This document shows, piece by piece, positions 45,495-54,196 of a DNA stretch of 64,000 nt. Position numbers and translations under genes: made by a program. The DNA comes from Chitinophagaceae bacterium (GTDB lineage Bacteria > Bacteroidota > Bacteroidia > Chitinophagales > Chitinophagaceae), in contig JAHBTK010000008.1 in the NCBI GenBank assembly GCA_019638625.1, forward strand, positions 1 through 64,000, read 5' to 3'. The notes under the pieces are model-generated. The model saw only the letters and a list, made by a program, of their open reading frames with translations. It had not been told where the DNA came from and made no database searches. Every line of letters begins with the position of its first letter. The stretch's first letter is position 1.

Positions 45495-46778
45495 ATGCAT
45501 CAGAAAATTTTCGTCCTCCTGTTAACAATGCTGCCTGCACTGGCAAATGCCCAGCTAAAGGATTGGGCAGAAAAAATAAACAACAAGGTAAAAAACAAAG
45601 CTACCGCCCGTATAGAGAGGAAAATTGACCAGGCCATTGATAGCACCGTCGATGTAATAGAAGGTAAAAAACAACCTGTTAAAAAAAATAAACCGGTACA
45701 GGAAAGCATAAGCGATACATCCGTTACCGGGAAAAAATTGTATGTGAAGTACGACTTCATTCCCGGTGAAGAAGTGATCTACAGCAATGATTTTACAACC
45801 GACAATATGGGTGAACTGCCCACCGGCTGGAACAGTAACGGCACAGGAGCCGTAGTAACGTTGGATGCATTTGAGAATAAATGGATGCAACTGTACCAGA
45901 ACACCGCCTATCTCACCGACAATACTGCATCCTTTACGGAGAATTGTACGGTTGAATTTGACCTCCTGCTGCGCCGTACCAATCCGAAAGCGCCGTTCCC
46001 TGAATTAACCTGGGGTGTATTAGCCTCCGGCAGCTTATCACCCGGCGATAATGTATTGTTGAAAAGCTATGCTGCCACGTTTGCTACGGAAATGAATATG
46101 CAGCCCTCTGAAAACAGCAATGCCTCCGTTCACCTGCAAACATTAGCCAACGGAACAGCCTATTTAAAAACCGATATCAAAAGGCGGGCTGCCAGGATAC
46201 AGACATTTAATGAACCCATTCATGTAGCCATACAGGTACAAAAAGAAAGGCTTCGCATCTGGTTCAATGAAGAGAAGCTGTATGATTTACCAAAGGCAAT
46301 TGTTGCCGGAGCAAACATCAACCAGCTCTATTTTATCGTGAAAAGATATGGCGGGCCGGAAGAGGAAGTAGGATATGCCATCAGCAATATCAAAATCGCA
46401 AAGGGTCTGCCGGATACAAGGCATAAGCTGGTGGAGGAAGGAAGGTTTTCCACAACCGGCATTCGATTCAATGTTAATTCGTCTGTCCTGTTGCCGGAGA
46501 GTAACGGTGTATTGCGCGAAATAGCAGCCGTTCTTACCAAAAACCCGGAGATGAAAATAAATATTATCGGGCATACGGATAGCAATGGAGATGAAGCTGC
46601 TAACCTCGAGCTGTCAGAGAAAAGAGCCGGATCGGTGAAGCAGACTCTTATGGGCGACTATAGTATTGATGCTGCGAGGATGCTGACCGAAGGAGCTGGC
46701 GAGCAAAAACCTGTAAGCGATAACAACACCAAAGAAGGCAGGGCCAATAACCGGAGGGTTGAATTTGTAAAATTGTAA
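45495..46778 (+). CDS. OmpA family outer-membrane/peptidoglycan-binding protein
   Basis: A 427-residue protein starting at the ATG at 45495, which begins a clean signal peptide (MHQKIFVLLLTMLPALANAQ). An upstream in-frame ATG at 45411 would place a second hydrophobic stretch before it. A short basic helix comes next, then a beta-sandwich of the LamG/jelly-roll type (residues 90-290, EVIYSNDFTTDNMGELPTGW), and an OmpA-type domain with IIGHTDSNGDEAANLELSEK (partly quoted) and GRANNRRVEF. The OmpA domain binds peptidoglycan. The function of the sandwich domain is unknown. The gene is followed by a hypothetical gene after 43 bases. Confidence 0.85.
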   Translation: MHQKIFVLLLTMLPALANAQLKDWAEKINNKVKNKATARIERKIDQAIDSTVDVIEGKKQPVKKNKPVQESISDTSVTGKKLYVKYDFIPGEEVIYSNDFTTDNMGELPTGWNSNGTGAVVTLDAFENKWMQLYQNTAYLTDNTASFTENCTVEFDLLLRRTNPKAPFPELTWGVLASGSLSPGDNVLLKSYAATFATEMNMQPSENSNASVHLQTLANGTAYLKTDIKRRAARIQTFNEPIHVAIQVQKERLRIWFNEEKLYDLPKAIVAGANINQLYFIVKRYGGPEEEVGYAISNIKIAKGLPDTRHKLVEEGRFSTTGIRFNVNSSVLLPESNGVLREIAAVLTKNPEMKINIIGHTDSNGDEAANLELSEKRAGSVKQTLMGDYSIDAARMLTEGAGEQKPVSDNNTKEGRANNRRVEFVKL

Positions 46779-46821
46779 ACACGCAATAAATAATTCATTA
46801 AACCAATTTAAAAATTCACAT

Positions 46822-47670
46822 ATGACACATCAGGTAACACAACAACGCATTCTTTTTATCAGAACCTTTATCGCAATAATAACAGCAGGCTTTCTGTCGC
46901 TCCTTCTGGCATCCTTTACCGTACATAAAAAAATGACGGATGATTTTTTAAAGCAGTTGGGCATCAGCAAAGCCGATGCAAACAGTAAAATCAGCAGCAG
47001 CCTGCTGGATGGTTATATGGATGCTTATGGTGTAAAAAACATTAAAAATATTGCCCTGGGAAACCGGACAAACATTACCAACAGTCTGCTGATATATACC
47101 AAGCAGTATGTAAGCAGCACCGGCTTTATTAAAGAATACAACGCATTGCGTGAACAGAAGAAACCGGTAATGTCCGTGGTGAAAACACCTGAAGAATTTC
47201 AGCAGGGGATAATTGAAACTGCCAAGCAAAGTATGCAGGATGTAGAGCAAAAACTGAAGAAAGCGGATGCCACCATGAAGCCTGTTTTTGAAAAAACACT
47301 GGAATCCATCCGTAAACAGTTACAGCAGGCAGAAGATCCTGAAAATAAATCCATTGCAGGCTACAGGAAAGGCTACCCGGTATTGGTGAAAAACAGGGAC
47401 GATACGTACGCAAAAGAAATGGCAGCTTGGGAGGCAAAATACCCTGCCCGTCACGAGCAGTTTATAAAGCAACGGCTGTTACGGTTTATGGAAGAAACCA
47501 AAGACATCAATTTTGGGGCTGAGTTGTATGAAAAGAAGGGTATAAAATATTTTACCAATCCTGCCTATGAAAGTAAAAGTATTTATTGGAAAATGGCTTT
47601 CCGAGCGGGTAAGGAAGTGGTGGAACCGGCGAGGGTTTTTGCCCGGGAATGGATGCAGTCCATACAATAA
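46822..47670 (+). CDS. Hypothetical exported helical protein
   Basis: A 282-residue protein with an N-terminal hydrophobic segment (residues 9-30, FIRTFIAIITAGFLSLLLAS), which is either a signal peptide or an anchor. The remainder is rich in Lys, Glu and Gln and is predicted mostly helical (SMQDVEQKLKKADATMKPVF). I do not recognise a family. It lies between the OmpA-like gene and the LytS-type kinase gene, all on the same strand, so it may belong to an envelope-related cluster. Confidence 0.6.
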   Translation: MTHQVTQQRILFIRTFIAIITAGFLSLLLASFTVHKKMTDDFLKQLGISKADANSKISSSLLDGYMDAYGVKNIKNIALGNRTNITNSLLIYTKQYVSSTGFIKEYNALREQKKPVMSVVKTPEEFQQGIIETAKQSMQDVEQKLKKADATMKPVFEKTLESIRKQLQQAEDPENKSIAGYRKGYPVLVKNRDDTYAKEMAAWEAKYPARHEQFIKQRLLRFMEETKDINFGAELYEKKGIKYFTNPAYESKSIYWKMAFRAGKEVVEPARVFAREWMQSIQ

Positions 47671-47772
47671 TGGAACCGGGTCCATACAGCTATTTCTACG
47701 TTTCATGTCAGGATTAAGCAGCTTAATGCCCGGGAATATCCGTAAAAGTGTATTTTCTGCGATATTTGGATC

Positions 47773-48807
47773 ATGCAGCCCGATTCTCAAAACAGGACAA
47801 CCTTTCTGCTGATGGCAGTATTACTCCCGCCTACGCTGGTGATAATCACTTATTTTATCCTGGGTAACATGTATTTTTCCAGCCTGACAACTTTCGGTTC
47901 AGCTTCCGCAGTGGCGTTCCTTATCCTGTTCGGGATATGGATCTTGCAGGGCAGGCTGGGATGGAAGATGCTGCAGATATACCCTTCGCACCGCGACACG
48001 ATGAAGAGAGTACTGCTCTTTTCCACTCTGAACCTGCTGATTGTAATATTGAGCGTTACTTTAATATGCTGGGTGTTCGACCTGCTGAGTATACTGGATT
48101 ACCGGTTTACGGTTAAAACCTGGTTAAGGGGCCTTATGGCAGGAGCGATATGTACCATAGTTAACCAGGCCGTGTATGAAACCGAGGCTTCTTATCGCCG
48201 GATCAAAATCTCGCAACTGGAGGCGGAGCAATTGAAAAAAGAGCAACTGCAAACCCAGTTTGATTCTTTGAAGGAGCAGGTGAATCCGCATTTTTTGTTC
48301 AACAGTTTAAATTCCTTATCCTCCCTGATTGCTACCAACCCCGACAAAGCCGAAGCATTCGTGGAAGAAATGAGCCAGGTATACCGGTACCTGCTGCGCA
48401 GCAACGAAGAGCAGCTAACCACCCTGCAAAAGGAAATAGATTTTATTGAATCTTACAATATGTTGCTGCAAACCCGCTTCGGAAGCGGATTTCAGCCGGT
48501 ATTACAAATAGAGGAAAAGATGAAGGAGTGGCTGCTGCCACCAATGACATTACAGTTACTGATAGAGAACGCAGTAAAGCATAATATTGTTGACCCGGAC
48601 ACCCCGCTGGTGGTGCAGCTATATACGCAGGGTGAAAAGCTGGTGGTGAGCAATAACCTGCAAAAGAAAAACAAATCGGTGGTTTCAAACAAAGTAGGGT
48701 TGAGCAATATTATATCAAAATACAAACTGCTGAACTACCCTGAAGTGGAAATTAAAGAAACAGCCACTGAATTTATTGTGGTTTTACCATTGATTAAAAA
48801 CACCTAA
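47773..48807 (+). CDS. LytS-type sensor histidine kinase
   Basis: A 344-residue protein with four membrane helices in residues 10-130, followed by a short coiled segment. The histidine kinase domain (PF06580 type) has the H-box EQVNPHFLFNSLNSLSSL with His173, and an N-box MTLQLLIENAVKHNIV. It has no periplasmic domain, so it probably senses something in the membrane or the redox or membrane state. The LytTR regulator gene follows after 7 bases and is its likely partner. Confidence 0.92.
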   Translation: MQPDSQNRTTFLLMAVLLPPTLVIITYFILGNMYFSSLTTFGSASAVAFLILFGIWILQGRLGWKMLQIYPSHRDTMKRVLLFSTLNLLIVILSVTLICWVFDLLSILDYRFTVKTWLRGLMAGAICTIVNQAVYETEASYRRIKISQLEAEQLKKEQLQTQFDSLKEQVNPHFLFNSLNSLSSLIATNPDKAEAFVEEMSQVYRYLLRSNEEQLTTLQKEIDFIESYNMLLQTRFGSGFQPVLQIEEKMKEWLLPPMTLQLLIENAVKHNIVDPDTPLVVQLYTQGEKLVVSNNLQKKNKSVVSNKVGLSNIISKYKLLNYPEVEIKETATEFIVVLPLIKNT

Positions 48808-48814
48808 TAATGCT

Positions 48815-49579
48815 ATGGAAATATTAATTATTGAAGACGAACAACTGGGCGCTGAAAAGCTGGGCCGCCTGCTTACGGCTATCGATGGCTCCATTAAGAT
48901 AGCCGGCAATACCCGCAGCATTAAATCTTCGGTAGAATGGTTGTTGCAGCATAAGCACCCCGATATTATTTTGATGGATATTGAACTAACAGACGGGCAG
49001 AGCTTTGAAATATTTAATCATGTCGCCATAAAAAGCATGGTCATCTTTACCACTTCTTATGATGAATATGCTTTGCAGGCTTTTAAAGTAAACAGCGTTG
49101 ATTACCTCTTAAAACCCATTAAGAAAGAAGAGCTGAAAAATGCGCTGGATAAATACCAGCAGTGGCAGCAAAAGTTCTCCTCTTCTACGCTGAATGTTGA
49201 GCAGCTCATCCAAGAACTGAAACAGCAGCAGCCCAAAGCATGGCGCTCCCGGTTTTTAGTAAAGCAGGGGCAAAAGCTGCTCTCTGTTGAAACCCGCGAC
49301 ATCGCTTATTTTTATGCTGACGGGCGGTTGAGCTATTTTATAACCTGGAACAAACAGAAGCATATCGTAGATTATACCATTGAAGATTTAGAGCAGATGC
49401 TGGATCCTCAACAATTTTACCGTGTCAACCGGGCTTTCATCCTGCATATTAAATCTATTGCACAAATCCACAATTATTTTAACGGAAAGCTGAAGCTGGA
49501 ATTGCAACCACATATTGATAAGGAAGTTTTAATAAGCCGTGAAAAAGCTGCGGAGTTTAAAGAATGGATGGGAAAATAA
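48815..49579 (+). CDS. LytTR-family response regulator
   Basis: A 254-residue protein. Residues 1-120 are a receiver domain: IIEDEQLG gives the acidic pocket, Asp55 in ILMDIELTDG is the phosphorylation site, and LLKPIKKEEL carries the conserved Lys. Residues 145-254 form a LytTR DNA-binding domain (IAYFYADGRLSYFITW and FYRVNRAFILHIKSI). It works with the LytS-type kinase whose gene ends 7 bases upstream. Target genes are unknown; no binding site is visible nearby. Confidence 0.94.
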   Translation: MEILIIEDEQLGAEKLGRLLTAIDGSIKIAGNTRSIKSSVEWLLQHKHPDIILMDIELTDGQSFEIFNHVAIKSMVIFTTSYDEYALQAFKVNSVDYLLKPIKKEELKNALDKYQQWQQKFSSSTLNVEQLIQELKQQQPKAWRSRFLVKQGQKLLSVETRDIAYFYADGRLSYFITWNKQKHIVDYTIEDLEQMLDPQQFYRVNRAFILHIKSIAQIHNYFNGKLKLELQPHIDKEVLISREKAAEFKEWMGK

Positions 49580-49780
49580 ATATACTGAAAAAATTATCTG
49601 TTATCATGGAGGTGTGATGGACACGGATGTTGTTTTGCAACTGGATGATATAATAACACGGTATAAAAATTCCTGATCGCGACACAGTTCATTTTATTTT
49701 TTCTACAATTCACCGGATAGCGGTTGTACCAACTGATAATACCTCTTAATCTTTGTGTGATAAAACAAAGGAAAAAGAAG

Positions 49781-50743
49781 ATGAAAAAGGTTTTATTAAG
49801 CATTGCCGGTATTATTGTAGCAGGTGTAGTTGGTGCTGTGATGTATCTGCAATATTATCTTCCGGATATTGCACCGGCTCCTGAAATCGTTATTGAAGCT
49901 GACTCCGGACGCATTGAAAAAGGGGAATACCTGGCGAATCATGTAGCAGTATGCATGGATTGTCACAGTACCAGGGATTGGACAAAATTCGCCGGACCGT
50001 TATCCGGTAGCCTGGGAGGTGGTGGTGAAAAATTTGGAAAGGAAATGGGATTTCCCGGCACCATCTATACACCCAACCTTACGCCTTTTAACCTCGGCAA
50101 CTGGACAGACGGGGAAATATTCAGGGCTATCACAACCGGGGTGGACAAAAACGGGAAAGCATTGTTTCCGCTGATGCCTTATCAACATTACGGGCAAATG
50201 GATAAGGAAGATATTTACAGTATCATTGCTTATATCAGAACGCTTGCACCTGTCAGCAGCAACAAGCCGGAACGTGAGCTCGATTTTCCGCTGAACCTGC
50301 TGGTAAATACCATGCCGCGGGAAGCTCAACTGAAAGAGAAACCCGGAGAAAATGATCCATTGGCTTATGGCGCTTATCTTGTAAATGCAGCCGGATGTGT
50401 GGGGTGTCACAGCAAGCTGGAGAAGGGCGCCATCGTAAAAGGCTCGGAATTTGGCGGCGGTATGGAATTTAAACAATTGGCGGGTGTTGTAAGGTCGCCG
50501 AATATCACCCCGCATAAGGAAACCGGTATCGGAAACTGGACAAAGGATTTGTTTGTGCAACGCTTCAAACAATATGCGGACAGCAATTACAGGTCACCCG
50601 TATTTACGGACAATGATTTGAACAGCCCGATGCCCTGGCAGATGTATGCAGGGATGAAGGTATCAGACCTGGAAGCCGTATATACCTTCCTGCAAAGCCT
50701 GAAACCGATTGATCATTTAGTAACCAGGTACCAGAAAAACTAA
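49781..50743 (+). CDS. Membrane-anchored dihaem cytochrome c
   Basis: A 320-residue protein starting at the ATG at 49781, which begins a hydrophobic anchor (residues 3-25). Two haem c motifs are present, CMDCH (58-62) and CVGCH (206-210), each in a cytochrome c domain. LAGVVRSPNITP and the earlier FPGTIYTPNLTPF show the typical methionine-ligand loops of alcohol/aldehyde dehydrogenase cytochrome subunits. It carries electrons in the periplasm. It is followed after 4 bases by an FAD monooxygenase gene, so the two are co-transcribed, although their link is not clear because the second is cytoplasmic. Confidence 0.9.
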   Translation: MKKVLLSIAGIIVAGVVGAVMYLQYYLPDIAPAPEIVIEADSGRIEKGEYLANHVAVCMDCHSTRDWTKFAGPLSGSLGGGGEKFGKEMGFPGTIYTPNLTPFNLGNWTDGEIFRAITTGVDKNGKALFPLMPYQHYGQMDKEDIYSIIAYIRTLAPVSSNKPERELDFPLNLLVNTMPREAQLKEKPGENDPLAYGAYLVNAAGCVGCHSKLEKGAIVKGSEFGGGMEFKQLAGVVRSPNITPHKETGIGNWTKDLFVQRFKQYADSNYRSPVFTDNDLNSPMPWQMYAGMKVSDLEAVYTFLQSLKPIDHLVTRYQKN

Positions 50744-50747
50744 AAAC

Positions 50748-51896
50748 ATGAAGTGTACAATAGCCATCATAGGAGGCGGTATAGCAGGACTCACCACTGC
50801 CATTGCTTTTCAAAAGGCAGGCTATGCTCCTGTTGTATTTGAAGCAACCGATATATTAAAACCTGTAGGTGCCGGATTAGGACTGGCAGCAAATGCGATC
50901 AGGGCCCTGGATAAACTGGGGCTCAAAAACCAGGTGGTCAACAGGGGAAGAATACTTTCTTCATTTACCATAAAAGATGAAAAAGGAAAAACCATTACCT
51001 ATACCGACAGCGGAAAAATAAGCAGGGAATACGGGCTGGATAATTTCACCATCCACCGCGCCGCACTGCATGAAGTATTGCTTGCTGAAATTCCCAAAGA
51101 ACGGCTTTATACCGGCAGGAAATGCATTGATTATACCATCAGCAATGATGGGATTACACATCAACTGCGGTTTAAAGACGGAAGTACCTGCGAAGCGGAC
51201 TATGTAATTGTAGCCGACGGCATTCACTCCCCTTTAAGACAAAAGCTCGTTCCCGGGTCTGTGCCGAGGTATGCGGGCTATACCTGCTGGAGGGCCGTAG
51301 TTGATAATAGCGACCTGAAGATCGATAGCAGCTTTGAAATATGGGGAAGCAAAGGAAGGTTTGGCGCTGTTCCGCTCGCAGACGATCAGTTGTACTGGTT
51401 TGCAACCGTTAACAGCACGGCCAATAATCCCCGGTTTAAAAATTTCACGCTGGCGGATCTGGGAAAATGGTTTATGGAATACCCTCCGGAGGTGGGAGAA
51501 ATTATACGCTCAACTTTTGAAGATACTTTGATATGGAATGACATTATTGATCTGAAGCCTGTACAACGTTATGCCTTTGGCAGAATTCTTTTGATTGGAG
51601 ATGCAGGTCATGCTACCACACCCAACATGGGGCAGGGGGCCTGCCAGGCCATCGAAGATGCCGCTGTATTGTACAGTGAACTTATAACGGGAGGAGATAT
51701 GGAGGATTTATTTCGCCGGTTTGAAAAAAGAAGATTGCCGCGCACCCATTTTATCACCAACCAGTCTGCCCGTATCGGAAAAATAGCGCAGGCTACCAAT
51801 CCGTTCATGATCAGGATTCGCAATGCCGCCTTCCGCTCCCTACCCGATCGCATAAAAGACAGGCAATTGAAAAAGCTATATAATATAGATTTTTAA
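50748..51896 (+). CDS. FAD-dependent aromatic monooxygenase
   Basis: A 382-residue protein of the UbiH/salicylate-hydroxylase group (PF01494). It has the dinucleotide motif AIIGGGIAGLTTAI at the start, a DG motif (VIVADGIHSPLRQKL) around residue 155, and the second FAD motif GDAGHATTPNMGQGACQAI near 285. It should hydroxylate an aromatic or related compound with NAD(P)H and oxygen in the cytoplasm. It starts 4 bases after the cytochrome c gene. The substrate is unknown. It ends 41 bases before the convergent lacI-type gene. Confidence 0.9.
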   Translation: MKCTIAIIGGGIAGLTTAIAFQKAGYAPVVFEATDILKPVGAGLGLAANAIRALDKLGLKNQVVNRGRILSSFTIKDEKGKTITYTDSGKISREYGLDNFTIHRAALHEVLLAEIPKERLYTGRKCIDYTISNDGITHQLRFKDGSTCEADYVIVADGIHSPLRQKLVPGSVPRYAGYTCWRAVVDNSDLKIDSSFEIWGSKGRFGAVPLADDQLYWFATVNSTANNPRFKNFTLADLGKWFMEYPPEVGEIIRSTFEDTLIWNDIIDLKPVQRYAFGRILLIGDAGHATTPNMGQGACQAIEDAAVLYSELITGGDMEDLFRRFEKRRLPRTHFITNQSARIGKIAQATNPFMIRIRNAAFRSLPDRIKDRQLKKLYNIDF

Positions 51897-51937
51897 AAAA
51901 TGAAGGTGACGCTACGCTAAAATTTTCAGGCGACTTA

Positions 51938-52990
51938 TTAATGTGCCGGTATTCTGGTAGATGATTCCCGGATAATAAGAGTGCTGTCAATAGTCCTGGT
52001 AATAAAATCCTGCTTTTTTGCAGGAGATTTTGAGCGCAGTATATGACTGAAATAAATATCCACAGCCGCTATACCAATTTCCTTACCCCATTGCATAACC
52101 GAAGAAAGCGCCGGGGTGGTCACCTCCGTAAATATTTCATTGGAAAAACCTACGATGCCTACATCATCCGGAATGTTCAGCCCCAGTGACCGGGCGGCTT
52201 TTAACGCCCCCAAAGCCGCATAGTCGGAAACCGCAAAAAAAGCATCCGGACGGTTTTTTGCTTTAAGCAGCTCCGTTACCCTGGACATCGCCAGGTCCGT
52301 TTTTACAGCATTATCTGTCAGGTAATAGTACGGGATTTCGAGCTCGGCTTCTTTAATAGCCTGCAGGTACCCATCTTTACGTTCTTTATATACCGGAAGA
52401 TATTCAGGACCTCCCAGGAGCGCAATACGCCGATACCCCTGTTCCACCAGGTGCTTTACCGCGTTATACGATGCCCTGATATTGTCGTTCACCACCATGT
52501 GGCTTTGAAAAGAAGGGTCTACCCTGTCAAACTGCACAAGATGGACATAGTGGTTGGTTATCTCCCGCAGGTGATGGGTTGATTTTGTTTCCCGGGAAAG
52601 AGAGATCAATATACAGTCCACATTCTGTTTCAGAAGCGTATCCACCGCTTTCACCTCTTTCTCGTAGGACTCATCAGACTGACAAATAATCAACCGGTGG
52701 TCGTTCTCAAAACAACACTCTTCAATGCCTGATATGGCGTCAGAAAACAAAGCCACATTTACCCTGGGCACAATCACCCCAACCGTTCTTGAAGATCCCC
52801 TGCGCAGGTTAGCGGCGTTCGAATTGTGTTTATAATTGAGTTCCCTTGCTTTAGCATCCACCAGGGCTTTTATTTTGGCGCTGGCGGAAGGAAGGTCATT
52901 CAGGGCCTTTGAAACAGTAGAAGGGGCGACCCCTATAGACCTGGCTATATCATGAATAGTGACCCGCTTGTTTTTAGCTCTTTTTTCCAT
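51938..52990 (-). CDS. LacI-family transcriptional repressor
   Basis: A 350-residue protein. The helix-turn-helix lies in VTIHDIARSIGVAPSTVSKA (residues 10-30), with a hinge helix near LNYKHNSNAANLRRG. A periplasmic-binding-type sensor follows (TVGVIVPRVNVALFSDAIS, GIVGFSNEIFTEVTTPALSS). Such repressors leave their operator when a sugar or phosphorylated sugar binds. Its gene is divergent from the AraC/SDR pair, and the region between holds two GAAATCGATTTC palindromes, the type of site this family binds, so it probably represses itself and the AraC gene. Confidence 0.95.
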   Translation of the reverse strand: MEKRAKNKRVTIHDIARSIGVAPSTVSKALNDLPSASAKIKALVDAKARELNYKHNSNAANLRRGSSRTVGVIVPRVNVALFSDAISGIEECCFENDHRLIICQSDESYEKEVKAVDTLLKQNVDCILISLSRETKSTHHLREITNHYVHLVQFDRVDPSFQSHMVVNDNIRASYNAVKHLVEQGYRRIALLGGPEYLPVYKERKDGYLQAIKEAELEIPYYYLTDNAVKTDLAMSRVTELLKAKNRPDAFFAVSDYAALGALKAARSLGLNIPDDVGIVGFSNEIFTEVTTPALSSVMQWGKEIGIAAVDIYFSHILRSKSPAKKQDFITRTIDSTLIIRESSTRIPAH

Positions 52991-53003
52991 CCTGTAATTG
53001 CTG

Positions 53004-53021
53004 ATAGAAATCGATTTCTAT
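53004..53021. promoter_or_regulatory. Palindromic LacI-type operator in the leader of the repressor gene
   Basis: ATAGAAATCGATTTCTAT is a perfect 18-base palindrome centred on CG, the usual form of a LacI-family operator. It lies 14 bases before the repressor start codon and downstream of its likely promoter. It shares the 12-base core GAAATCGATTTC with the site at 53134. Confidence 0.75.
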
Positions 53022-53067
53022 ATCTCTAAAGGATATACCAGACGCCTTTCCTGACCAGCTGGAAATT

Positions 53068-53098
53068 CAAATGTATATTATATAATACAAATACCAAT
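53068..53098 (-). promoter_or_regulatory. Likely promoter of the lacI-type gene
   Basis: On the minus strand TACATTTG (53068-53075) matches the -7 box TAnnTTTG, and ATTG (53095-53098), 19 bases upstream, fits three of four bases of the -33 TTTG. Transcription would begin near 53061, so the operator at 53004-53021 lies in the leader where a bound repressor could block elongation. Confidence 0.5.
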
Positions 53099-53133
53099 AA
53101 AAAGTTTTCCGGATGAAATAAATTGTTTATTTT

Positions 53134-53147
53134 GGAAATCGATTTCC
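53134..53147. promoter_or_regulatory. Palindromic LacI-type operator before the AraC gene
   Basis: GGAAATCGATTTCC is a perfect 14-base palindrome with the same core as the site at 53004-53021. It ends 15 bases before the AraC start and directly follows TATTTTG, a one-base-short relative of the -7 box, so a repressor bound here would cover the transcription start. Confidence 0.75.
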
Positions 53148-53162
53148 TAAAACCAATGAGTT

Positions 53163-54071
53163 ATGGTAACTGCTACAAAACCGCTATTTAAAACGATTAC
53201 CCGTAAAAGTAATAGCTGCTTTAACAGGGAGATTTTTACAGGGCCGGAACTGGTGAGCACCTGGCATTATCACCAGGAAGTAGAATTGATCCTGATCAAA
53301 GGATCTTCCGGAACCCGGATAGTAGGTAATTCAGTGGAACCATTTGCTGATGATGAATTGCTTCTTATCGGTAAAAATACTCCCCACGCATTTCTGCATG
53401 ATCAGCAGTACGGCAACGGGCCGGATAACGGTCCCCAGGCCCTGGTATTCCAGTTCGCAGAGGAGTTTCTGGGAACCGAATTTCTTAAAATTCCCGACCT
53501 GAAGCCTGTCAGGGAATTACTCACTATATCCAAACAGGGTTTGTGTGTTACAAAAGCCGGGAAAAAAGTAATTATCCCGTTGCTGGAAACAGCCTTTCAC
53601 GCACCCTCTTTCGACGCCATCATTTTATTGCTTGAAATCCTGAAACACCTTACCCGGGAGGGCATGTATCGAACAATAACCAACTCCATAGAATATTCAA
53701 TTCTGTCAAAAAGTATACAAGACCAGCGATTTGAAAAAGTTCTTGAATATACCTGCGCCAACTACGACGAACATATCTCCATCAATGATGTGGCAAAAAT
53801 TGCAGGACTTACAAAAGAGTCGTTCTGCCGGTATTTTAAAGTAAGGACAAAAAAAACCTATTTTGAATTTCTCACTGAACTCAGGATTGACAAAGCCTGC
53901 CAGATGATCTTAAAATCCAACCACTCCATAAAAGAAATCGGATATTCCTGTGGCTTTGATAGTTTATCAAATTTTTACTCCCAGTTCAGAAAGGTAATGA
54001 AAGTAAGCCCATTGGAGTTTTCCGGGAAAAAACACCATTCCCTGCGCAAAACCCTTCAGCAGGAAAATTAA
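53163..54071 (+). CDS. AraC family transcriptional regulator
   Basis: A 302-residue cytoplasmic protein. Residues 20-130 are a cupin-like ligand domain (TWHYHQEVELILIKGSSG, with the His cluster). The C-terminal 100 residues hold two helix-turn-helix motifs: NDVAKIAGLTKESFCRYFK and the IGYSCGFDSLSNFYSQFRK signature. It is divergent from the LacI repressor, and an operator lies 15 bases upstream of its start, so the two regulators form a layered control circuit. The SDR gene follows on the same strand. Confidence 0.92.
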   Translation: MVTATKPLFKTITRKSNSCFNREIFTGPELVSTWHYHQEVELILIKGSSGTRIVGNSVEPFADDELLLIGKNTPHAFLHDQQYGNGPDNGPQALVFQFAEEFLGTEFLKIPDLKPVRELLTISKQGLCVTKAGKKVIIPLLETAFHAPSFDAIILLLEILKHLTREGMYRTITNSIEYSILSKSIQDQRFEKVLEYTCANYDEHISINDVAKIAGLTKESFCRYFKVRTKKTYFEFLTELRIDKACQMILKSNHSIKEIGYSCGFDSLSNFYSQFRKVMKVSPLEFSGKKHHSLRKTLQQEN

Positions 54072-54196
54072 CCAAGTCCCGGATTCACCGGCGACAAATG
54101 CCTGATGTTAACATTGCAGACAAAAATGGTAATAAGCGTTGCCGCTATATATCGCTTTATCTGTCTATTTACAATTATAACAGTATAATCACAACA

